Shown piece by piece: positions 56,632-64,000 of a stretch of DNA of 64,000 nucleotides (position 1 is its first letter; the number at the start of each line of letters is the position of its first letter). Under the pieces are notes generated by a model. It was not told the origin of the DNA and made no database searches. It saw only the letters and a program-made list of their open reading frames with translations. Origin of the DNA: Isoetes taiwanensis (lineage: Eukaryota > Streptophyta > Lycopodiopsida > Isoetales > Isoetaceae); assembly GCA_021234155.1 (NCBI GenBank), contig JAJEKV010000034.1, positions 2,852,001-2,916,000 on the forward strand, given 5' to 3'. The position numbers and the translations under genes were made by a program.

Positions 56632-57926
56632 TTTGTCGTTCCATTTAAATTTTTTGAGTCCTTTTCTGTCCCATTACAGTTTTTTGCGACATGTTTTCCA
56701 CCTCTTGTCCTTTGTGGTTAAATTTCTTATATGTATATTATGTATTTGGTTTCGAGCTATACTTGGATTCGAATATTTGGGGTTGCGTTTAAGATTTTTT
56801 CTTCTTTTTTGGCATGATCATCCGGGAGCTTTAGTGTTTGTTGGTTCCTTTTTTCACTTTATTAGCGCAATTATTTTGTTACTTCACGAAGTTGCATTCT
56901 CTGTTCTTGAGCATGGGTGATGGGTTTATTGTTGTTCTCATGTACAAGGCAATTAAGGGATTTGTCATCCGGTGCTTCATTTGGTTATGAATCTCTTTTC
57001 CTATGTTTCTTTTTACATTTTTTGTTTGAGTTGCCCATGTGGTTTCTTAATATATAGCACGATCTTATAATTGTTTTCCCATGGTGGGTTCGTATTCTTT
57101 TCTCCTTTGCAATTGTGTTTTCTATGGGATTTCGATGCTTCGCACTATTCTATTGTTGCTGCGCTATTCAGATTACTGTGTTATATCTCTTTTATCTTTT
57201 CTGGATCCTAAATAAGGTGATTCTATTTCTTTTTTCTCTGCGGGGTTTTCTATTTGGATGTTGCCATTGTTTCGTATTTTATATGCTACCTCATCATGGT
57301 TTTATTTCCTTTTATTGCATATATCATGTTTATGATTCTGCTACCTATCTCGTTTTGTGATTTATTGGCATCATATATTGGGTTCCACTTTGTCTTTTTT
57401 ACGTCTATCCATTTTTGCACATTACCATGGGTACGTTTTTCCTCTTTCTCTTATTTCCGCAGTTATTTGTCATTTTTCCTCATTATTCATCATTCTTGTT
57501 GATCACTTGGGGGCTTGCATGCACGTGGGCTTCCTTTTATTCACTACCTGCGTTAACTCGGTTGTTTTTCCGCACCTTCCAGCGTTGGGTTTCCTTGTTT
57601 TTTGGCATAGGGGTCATTCCCAGGGTCTCATTTTTCCTGTTGTTATTGTCTATGATGTGTTTTTTTGTCTGCCACATGCACGATTGCACTTTGTTTTTGA
57701 CAACATATGTTGGGTTGCACTTTGTCTTCTTTATGTCTATGCATTTTTACATTCCCATGGGTAAGTTTTTTCCTCTTTGCCTTATTATCTCAGTTATTTG
57801 TTATTCTTCCTTATTATTTATCGTTATTGTTTATTCTTTTTGGGGATCCATGATGCAGGGTTCCTTTGTTGATTTATCACCGTCTAGATATTGGCCACAT
57901 GTTCGGAAGGAATAATAGCCACATTC

Positions 57927-58012
57927 ACGGACTTCAGTTCGTAGCCACATTCACGGACTTCGGTCCGTAATCTGTATTCAAATAAGAAAACTCTCTACGG
58001 ACATAAGTCCGT
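57927..58012 (+). ncRNA. Three successive hairpins on an ACGGAC stem
   Basis: ACGGAC-TTCA-GTTCGT (57927), ACGGAC-TTCG-GTCCGT (57953) and ACGGAC-ATAA-GTCCGT (57997). The stem is kept, the loops vary (one a UUCG tetraloop), and the first has a G-U wobble in this orientation. A homologue of the third is at 36394. Confidence 0.55.
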
Positions 58013-58904
58013 GATCTGCATATGTGTATTTATGCGCGTGCGTGGTTTGTTTTTCATCGCCTTGTTGCCGTTCTCGTTGGCATGCCGGGGCGCCTCCTTA
58101 GATTCGTCATCGTGGCGGCGTGCTTTTCTTTTCATTGTTCTCTAATGTTCTTCCTTTTTTCAGGTCATTGAAGCCCGATGCAGTCATACCGTGCACTTAG
58201 GCTCTTCTCCTTGACTTCACTTTCTTCCCCCGGCTGCTCCATATTGGCTGGTGCTTTCGTCGTCAACGCGAAGCTTCCCTCTCGATTGAACCCGACTCTT
58301 TAGTCTGCCTCTCGTCGGGCTCGCCCCCCTCGTACCTTTCTTCCTCTCCTGCCTCAGCATGTACGCTCTATTGTTCTCCATTTCGCGCATCTCGCGGCTT
58401 TTTCTTTTCCCTCTCTGGCATGTTGATGTTCTTATCCGCCACTCCAAACGAGACCAACTTGCCCGTGGTCATCGTTTTCTTTAGCTTCGCTTGCCTTCGT
58501 TAGCTTTGCCCGTCACTATCCTTCGGTAGCCTAATTTCTACCGGTTCTTTTCATCTCCTCGATCCTCCGTCCGACGGCCCTCTTTTTCGCTCCTCTCCTT
58601 CCTCTCTGCGTCCTTTATCCTATCCGACTGCCCGGGGGTGGTGGCGGGAGTGTCTTCTTGCTATCGGCTTAAATCCATCCTAGTATGGTACGCATTACGC
58701 TTTCGTGTGGCCGGGACCTCGGCGGGCTGCCGCTCGGGGGTTCCACATGATCTTTGCTTGGCAGCTCCGCGATTCGTGGGCTCCTCTTCTTCTCACTTCC
58801 GCTATGTGCTTCGCGACCCAACTCAACACCTGGAGGTTTCGCGACGACTGGGCTTATAGTTGAGGAAGTCCTTTGGTAGTCGGCCGGTTTTGTGTCTCTC
58901 GCGA

Positions 58905-58961
58905 GTCCCTTCCCAGAATCCCATCGATCCGAGCCATCGGATCGTCATTCTGGGAAGGGAC
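58905..58961 (+). promoter_or_regulatory. 57-bp dyad upstream of a TATA-like box, copy 1
   Basis: Outer arms GTCCCTTCCCAGAAT and ATTCTGGGAAGGGAC pair over 15 bp. The inner arms CGATCCGA and TCGGATCG pair around GCCA. TATATTA follows at 58969, 8 bp from the dyad. The arrangement suggests a promoter with a dyad binding site or an RNA/DNA hairpin at an element junction. Confidence 0.65.
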
Positions 58962-59591
58962 GAGCGCCTATATTAGGCCATTTTCGTTTTCAGCCCGGTT
59001 ATCGGCGTCTTCTCACAGCAACTCTTCTTCTCCTCTCGTGGCTTCCCTCCCTTCCCGCCCTGCTGCGTGGGTGCATGAGTCTTTTTTCATTTGTATTTTT
59101 TTGTTGTTCATGCACTCTTTGTTGTTCTCCACCTGTGGGTGTTGCTATTCTCTTGTTTATGTTTCCTCAGCATCCTGCTGCATTATTCTCCACCTACGGG
59201 TGATGCTGTTTATTTCCACCTCGAGGGTGATGCAGATTTTTACGTAATGGTTTTCCACCCGCTGGGTGATGCTATCTTTTTCTGTTATGTTCTTTTTTCA
59301 CCTATTTTCCTTCTTGGTGCAGCTTGTTTTTCATGGCTATGCTTGTTTGTTTTCTCTAACCATTTACGGGTGTTTTTTGGGGAGTTTTTTTGGTATTGCT
59401 TGCGGGGATTCCGCCAGATCTTCCGCCCCGTCTTTGGGGTCTCTTTGTATTTGTTCGCCATCACCCATCTCCTTCGGTTCTCCATGGACACATTCGGGGG
59501 TTCTTTTGCCGTTTTCTGGGGTCGTGCTCTATTTTGCATTCGCCATCGACCCGTTTCTCTCCGTTCTCCGGGCAACACATTTAAGGTTGTT
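58962..59591 (+). other. T-rich unit 1 body, no gene
   Basis: About 630 bp between the TATA-like box and the structured module. It includes a triplicated CCACC..GGGTGATGCT-type phrase at about 59190-59275. Open frames such as 59091-59780 follow from T-richness. Confidence 0.45.
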
Positions 59592-59669
59592 GGTGACTAT
59601 TTCTCATTAGGGTTTTCCTCGAAAACCCGAAAGGGCGGGGTTTTTTATCCCGATGAGAAGTTGTCGCCA
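59592..59669 (+). ncRNA. Structured three-hairpin module, copy in unit 1
   Basis: Outer stem GGTGAC/GTCGCC (one U-G wobble) plus TTCTCAT/ATGAGAA, separated by a 3x3 internal loop. Inside are GGGTTTT-TCCTCGAAAACCC-type pairing, CCC-GAAA-GGG and CGGG..CCCG. The core is nearly identical to 60411-60457 and to the LINE I module at 39008-39078, while the outer stems are unrelated. Confidence 0.7.
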
Positions 59670-59706
59670 TTACCCTTCTATATTGCCTCGGCACATTTCT
59701 TTTTAT

Positions 59707-59743
59707 GGGGTAGTCCGATATTGTTCCTATGGTCGGCTACCCC
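59707..59743 (+). other. Hairpin GGGGTAG/CTACCCC
   Basis: Seven-pair outer stem with a CCGA/TCGG inner stem. Unit 2 has GTGGGTAG/CTATCCAC with CGCA/TGCG in the same place (60553-60583). In both, a TGATG/GATGAATGA-type stretch follows. Confidence 0.5.
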
Positions 59744-60006
59744 TCTCTATTCTTCCAAACATTGTATACTGCTGATGTGATGAATGACAAGCCTAGGCGC
59801 TTCCTCTTCTCTCTCAGCAGTACCTTATTCTCTTTGAATTGTTTCCCAGGCAGGGGAGGGGCTTCTCCCTGCTTGGTTTGGCCAATTTGGCGTTTCTTTC
59901 TTGCTGTCCTTTTTCGGCCTTTAGCCTTCGTCCTGTGACCTTTGTCCTCGATCCTAGTTTGTAAGGAAGTCCTTTGGTATTCGGGCGGTTTGTTGGTTTC
60001 ATGCGA
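59744..60006 (+). other. End of T-rich unit 1
   Basis: Spacer between hairpin and next dyad. It includes GAAGTCCTTTGGTA, which also stands before the dyad at 58905. No gene. Confidence 0.45.
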
Positions 60007-60063
60007 GTCCCATTCTAGAATTCCATCGATCCGAGACATCGGATCGCCATTCTAGAATGGGAC
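60007..60063 (+). promoter_or_regulatory. 57-bp dyad upstream of a TATA-like box, copy 2
   Basis: Outer arms GTCCCATTCTAGAAT and ATTCTAGAATGGGAC pair over 15 bp. The inner arms CGATCCGA/TCGGATCG are as in copy 1. Five positions of each outer arm differ from copy 1 with pairing kept. A GCATGCATG/CATGCATGC hairpin (60067-60090) and TATTTTAGGC follow. Confidence 0.65.
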
Positions 60064-60393
60064 GAGCATGCATGTTTTGCATGCATGCGGGCGGCGCATG
60101 CCCATTCGGTTGGGAGTTCGCTATTTTAGGCGATTACGCATCAACATCTCATCGGCTTCCTCTTCTCTCCAAGAAGATACCTTATTCTCTTTGAACCCAC
60201 CCTCCCCCTCCCTTCTTTGTTTTGTATTTTTTATCGCGTGGCACGCGTAATCACCCCCTCCACGGGAGGTTCGTTTTGTCTTGTTGTTTTGTTGGTGATG
60301 TGCAGGTACAGGTTAGCGAGCGGCATCTGTTTCAACTTTTCCATTCGTGGGTTTTGGGAGCGATTTTTATGCCTTGCGTTTGTCCAAGCCCCT
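60064..60393 (+). other. T-rich unit 2 body, no gene
   Basis: About 330 bp from dyad to structured module, shorter than in unit 1. Contains ACTCTTCTC-type leader-like text but no coding. Confidence 0.45.
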
Positions 60394-60474
60394 TGCCGAA
60401 GGCTTATCGCTAGGGTTTTTCCTCGAAAACCCGAAAGGGCGGGGTTTTTTAATCCCGATGATAAGCTTTCGGCA
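60394..60474 (+). ncRNA. Structured three-hairpin module, copy in unit 2
   Basis: Outer stem TGCCGAAGGCTTATC/GATAAGCTTTCGGCA (15 bp with one G-U). Core: GGGTTTTT..GAAAACCC, CCC-GAAA-GGG, CGGGG..TCCCG. The core matches unit 1 almost base for base while the outer stem is entirely different and longer. Confidence 0.72.
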
Positions 60475-60552
60475 GGTACACTAGCCCAATCTCTATTAGC
60501 ATTGTATTTTGTTGGGGTCCAAATGATATAATTGGATATTCCCTTTATTTTT

Positions 60553-60583
60553 GTGGGTAGTTCGCATGTGTGCGGCTATCCAC
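60553..60583 (+). other. Hairpin GTGGGTAG/CTATCCAC
   Basis: Eight-pair outer stem with one G-U wobble, inner CGCA/TGCG with loop TGTG. Counterpart of 59707-59743 with different stem bases. Confidence 0.5.
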
Positions 60584-60650
60584 TATCCACCATTGTAGAA
60601 ATCTGCTGAGATGAATGAGAAGCAAGTGGCCGGTTTTGTGTCTCTCGCGA

Positions 60651-60665
60651 GTCCCTTTCCAGAAT
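60651..60665 (+). repeat. Single dyad arm closing the T-rich block
   Basis: GTCCCTTTCCAGAAT after GGCCGGTTTTGTGTCTCTCG, the same text that precedes the dyad at 58905. The second arm is absent and AT-rich DNA begins at once. Confidence 0.6.
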
Positions 60666-61880
60666 ATATAGACTAGAAACTCAATTAAGTATTATCCCAC
60701 AAATCTCAAATTATAATATGAACTTATGGATATCCAACAATGTTGAAAATGCAAAAGAAGAAATAGTGGCGATAGCAGTCACTATGGTTCGAGTTCACTA
60801 GTTCTGGACCCATAATTGTTAATATTCTTGCTCGAAACAACGTCAAAAATTAAAATTAAAATTGAACCCACAAGCAAGATGAGAGAAACAGATAGATAGA
60901 GGCAAAATGATCTATGGTAGCAAGAGGGGACACGATATTTAATAGACGGGTCAAGTATTTGCTACCAATTAGGCATACCATTGTCTAGCCATAGACTTTA
61001 AAACAAAAGGGAAAAGGTAAAAAATATAAGCAATCACATATTGCTAACATACCTACAATTTCTCTAGAATAAAGTGGACAAAATCAGACGTAGTGATGCT
61101 TGTGACATATAGTCTAATTGTTCTAGATGGATCAAGATATACCCATTCATCATGAGGTTTTGCAATTAGCCATGGATCCTGGATATCCACTACTCATTCC
61201 CATCAAGGCCATTATTTCCACAACGTTATGTTTTTCCCAAAAAGTTCCATGAATCGCCGTGTTAGCATAATGATCAACAAGTGGATAAACAAAGCATGGG
61301 AAAGGCAAGGAAATTTGTTCACATAGATAAAAGAAAATCATCTTGAAGGAACGAATATAAATAAACAACAAATGTAGCCACCCCTACAAACATTATAAGT
61401 TAGAGAATAAGGCACTAACAAAGGTTCCTAATTGACCAACTCCTTTTACCACCCTTAGAAATATAGATCTTACGCCTATATCAACTGATTAATGAGTTCG
61501 AGTATATCGAAGAATGGGCACATTAAGATACTAAGATAAATTGTTCATTCAAAGGGATCTAGATAATCAAGAACACAAAGGAGAAAGGACATTAAACCAA
61601 GATAAATTGCCAAAATACTGGGCAAAGAGGAAAACAAGAAAAAGTGCACATAAGTTGATCAAGATTGTTTTGCTCAGATTATCAAGGCAATGTAGATGCC
61701 AATGTTAGGAGAACTAAAATGACTTGGTTTAATTTAAGTCATAGCACCCAACAAGATCTTCCTTAGAGCTTAATCACTCGGTCTTTGTCGCACCATTCAA
61801 AGCCACTATTATTAAACACATACCAATATCAAATGAAACTCAAGCTCAAGTAGTGAAGTCAAATTATAACAAAGAGCATG
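60666..61880. other. AT-rich spacer, no gene seen
   Basis: No frame longer than 73 codons, no repeats of note, no RNA gene recognised. Confidence 0.55.
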
Positions 61881-62108
61881 CGTCTGGGCATTTAGTCTAG
61901 TGGTAACACACTAGATCTAGCAACTATAGGTCTCGAAGTTGAGCGCCCAATCAACTTTAGTCTGAAACTTTTGGGTGTCAAAAGTGGTACACGCTAAATG
62001 TAAAGTGGTTGGGCCAAGTGGTTGGGGGCAGGGCCCAACCAAGCAATGTAGTGTGGTGTGTGGTCACATGTCCAGTTGGATGCTGCCTAGTGGCGTGACG
62101 TTAAAATA

Positions 62109-62145
<37 letters not shown>
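61881..62145 (+). mobile_element. tRNA-headed SINE with (TATC)n tail
   Basis: The head has an A box match (TAGTCTAGTGG, 61893-61903) and, about 25 bases further on, a B-box-like GGTCTCGAAGTTGAG (61929-61943). The flanking TGGGC/GCCCA can pair like an acceptor stem. A body of about 150 bp follows, then GCCTAGTGGC, GTGACGTTAAAA and (TATC)n. Transcription would be by RNA polymerase III from the internal boxes. Its 3' blocks recur at 14302-14353 and 35373-35418. Confidence 0.75.
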
Positions 62146-62230
62146 CTAGTGGTTTCTTGGAGGCTATCAGTTTTATTCTTGAAGCGATCCTAGTGGTTTC
62201 TTGGAGGCTATCAGTTTTATTCTTGAAGCG
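62143..62230. repeat. 44-bp tandem duplication
   Basis: Two identical 44-bp copies beginning ATCCTAGTGGTTTCTTGG, at 62143 and 62187. They fill exactly the space between the SINE tail and the next element's tail. Confidence 0.9.
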
Positions 62231-62440
62231 ATAAGATAAGATAAGATAAGATAAGATAAGATAAGATTTTAACGTCCACTGGAAGCTCTACGAGCTTATG
62301 GGACGGAACAGTACAAAGGGCACAAGCCCAAACTAGAACTCAAACCCCAACCCAAGAGCAAACAAAGGGCATAAGCCCGGACAAAAGAAGACACGGGGAT
62401 GGTTGAAGGGCACTGAGGATGGTGCCTAGGGTTTCAACCT
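62231..62440 (-). mobile_element. LINE or SINE 3' end J with (TTATC)n tail
   Basis: On the minus strand about 200 bp end in a two-tier hairpin (62273-62305), GTTAAAATC and about seven TTATC units. The GTTAAAA before the tail is shared with the SINE at 61881. No coding is left; the 5' limit near 62440 is a guess. Confidence 0.65.
62273..62305 (-). other. Terminal two-tier hairpin of element J
   Basis: Outer stem CGTCC/GGACG, inner stem AAGCTC/GAGCTT with a 3-base loop. Stem bases differ from all other copies. Confidence 0.8.
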
Positions 62441-63326
62441 TGTTCATTTGCACATAACTTTTGATTCCCATGTCAAATATGAGTGTTTTTGGGCTCATTG
62501 GAAAGCGTTGTTACTTGACCTTTCCATTGATATATGGTTTCTATAATCATTAGGCTGTTTTGGCAGAGAAACATCGCCTGATATCTCCAGCCCTTTATTG
62601 GCAATGTTAGGGTTTGGCTTTATAACTCCTGCGTTTGGTGGCAGTGTTAGGCTTATTTGAGTTCATTAGAAAGCTCGTGTAGTGCGCTTTTCAGAGATGC
62701 TTAGATTTATCAGAAGTTACTTTTCTTGTGGGGGACTATTGAGCTCTAAAATCTCGGCCCTTTTTAGTGGAGATGGCAAAAGCATCTCATAGTCCTTCCA
62801 AGCGCTCCTCTGGTAATCCTAATGGGATGCATGGCACTGGTGGAAGGAATACGCTCTAGATTCTCCAAAAATTAGTGTTCGAGATGCACAGAAACGCCTG
62901 AGAAGGCGCTCCTTCTTGTCCTAAGAGTTTGGTATCATCAGTGGCGGTTGATCTGAGGGGCAGAAGAGGCAGGCTTATTTGCATCTCAATCCACTGGCAT
63001 TGCTTCATGCTCCTGTTTCTTCCAGTGGCATATGTATACTTAGCTCAATTGAGGCAGCAATATTAGATCTCTCCTCTTCTCAGCTTGTTGTTCCAGCTTC
63101 TGCCCCTATGTCTCATGATACTAGAGGTAGTGTTGGATAGGTGACTCTAGAAAGCTCTTCCGCACAGTTGGTACTTTCAAAGGCACCTCCAACACATGTT
63201 GGAAGTTCTTCAGAACAAATGAGATTAGTAGCTCTAGCTCAGAAGAATGTGACATAGGCTACACCCCCAACACATGATGGGACTCTCACACATGAAGGAG
63301 GCCCTTCTGGACAAACAGAACATCCA
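62441..63326. other. Decayed sequence, no gene assigned
   Basis: From about 62774 the plus strand reads MAKASHSPSKRSSGNP and then stops. Later phrases (CCAACACATGTTGGAAGTTC and relatives near 63190-63350) form a loose repeat. A lost ORF is possible but not supported. Confidence 0.4.
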
Positions 63327-63515
63327 ATGCATGTTGGAGGTTCCTCAAGGCAGGAGGAGTTCCCCCCTCTTCCCTCGAGGAAGGCTGGGATAGCTTCTTC
63401 TTCAACTACGCCGCATGCCTCGACCTCTACACCTTGGAGGTCTTCTAATACTGTGGCAAGGGTTACAATTTTCTGTTTTTTTTTGAGTGGATATGCAAAG
63501 GTGTGTCATCTCTAG
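63327..63515 (+). pseudogene. Possible retroelement ORF1-like remnant
   Basis: 62 codons containing SSRQEEFPPLPSRKAG and a Ser/Thr-rich stretch. A (D/E)FPPL phrase is common in plant LINE ORF1-type proteins, but nothing around it confirms this. The frame is cut by stops on both sides. Confidence 0.3.
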
Positions 63516-64000
63516 CCACATCACTTCATGTCTCTGAGGTCGTTGCCACCATGGTGGAAAATAATAAGAAAGCATTTGTAGGCCAAGTAGGACTCCATGG
63601 ATATCTTGTTACCACCAGCTGAAAATTTTATGAGGTCCAGGAGTGCAGGTCAACCTTTGAGCGCTTTGGGGCCCCTATGCTGTAGATTAGTCATGAGGCC
63701 CACTAGCATCATGTGAAGCAACTAGTTGCAAGTTCTGTTGTTTGTTACTTCATTGGCCCATTCTTAGATCTGAAGCGGGTGGGAACTTGATTATTGGGCA
63801 TCTACACAAATTATGGCTTCCCGTATATCAATCTATCAAGCTCATGGCCAAAGATCAATGTTGTTTTCTCCTGATGTTTGAGTCTCCTCAACTCATAAAA
63901 TGAGGTGTTGATCCTCTCTGGAAACATTTCTTGTTGTATCAACAGTATGTTCCTAGCTCTTTTCCATGTAAGCCAGATGCAACCATCATTCATTTATTTG
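63516..64000. other. Window end, no gene seen
   Basis: A 60-codon minus-strand frame (63811-63993) has no recognised domain. No repeat or RNA gene. Confidence 0.5.

Larger units (their letters stand above)
54321..58904 (+). mobile_element. T-rich non-coding family, continuation
   Basis: About 4.6 kb, very rich in T on the plus strand. Long hydrophobic frames here (for example 57415-57915) follow from composition and are not credible proteins. It includes the inner repeat (55905-56230), a (CT)n array (56540-56629) bordered by GGGTTTGCCTCCA, and a run of three hairpins (57927-58012). I see no gene. Confidence 0.55.

Noticed and set aside
54306-57915. Long hydrophobic frames that look like membrane proteins
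   Set aside because: They follow from extreme T content on the plus strand. Overlapping frames look equally hydrophobic, and there are no conserved motifs or credible starts.
58905-58975. Plant snRNA-type promoter (upstream sequence element plus TATA)
   Set aside because: ATCCCATCG is only partly like the snRNA element, the spacing to the TATA-like box (about 42 bp) does not fit, and no snRNA sequence follows.
46885-60665. A single DNA transposon bounded by ATTCTGGGAAGGGAC inverted ends
   Set aside because: Arms match better within each dyad than between unit ends, and several partial copies keep the inner dyad with only one arm, so unit-end TIRs do not explain the pattern.

Overview
The window reads as a stretch of a large, repeat-packed land-plant nuclear genome. 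The reasons are L1-type LINEs with an endonuclease, a reverse transcriptase and a C-terminal Cys/His knuckle, a Ty3-type LTR element of about 11 kb, a Helitron 3' terminus, a hAT-type element with an 8-bp target duplication, a tRNA-headed SINE, and spliced exon fragments resembling a plant C2 (C2-GRAM-type) protein. The many long AG/CT arrays and the coiled-coil L1-type ORF1 fit a non-seed plant such as a fern, but that is a weak inference. I see no intact host gene, rRNA, CRISPR array or prokaryotic operon. Nearly every long reading frame is transposon-derived and broken.

Layout. 1-3236: an 812-bp repeat, about 2.3 direct copies, then a 175-bp foreign spacer, then about 1.5 inverted copies. 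3237-4734: AT-rich tandem repeats. 4735-35310: a pile of LINE copies (A to H), nearly all on the minus strand and joined through (AG)n arrays. LINE E is split by a 321-bp MITE-like element and then by an 11-kb Ty3-type LTR element (19055-30089). LINEs F and G meet tail to tail as a palindrome. 35311-38526: compound AG arrays, SINE tails and a minus-strand copy of a T-rich non-coding family. 38935-41157: LINE I, GC-richer and of another lineage. 41158-46884: AT-rich DNA holding a 1141-bp hAT-type element. 46885-60665: plus-strand T-rich family units, interrupted from 48195 by a Helitron end followed by DNA carrying C2-domain exons. 60666-64000: AT-rich DNA with a tRNA-headed SINE and a LINE/SINE 3' end.

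What stands out is structure at the RNA level. (1) Eight of nine LINE-type 3' ends carry a two-tier hairpin just before a microsatellite tail. Its stems change sequence but keep pairing, with G-U wobbles only in the sense strand. (2) A roughly 70-nt three-hairpin module occurs in LINE I and twice in the T-rich units. Its outer stems are unrelated in sequence yet fully paired, and its tetraloop is GAAA in two copies and UUCG in the third. (3) A 57-bp dyad lies just upstream of a TATA-like box in two T-rich units, again with compensating changes. Together these suggest a family of structured non-coding retro-RNAs that shares its 3' module with a LINE. I do not recognise it as a described family.
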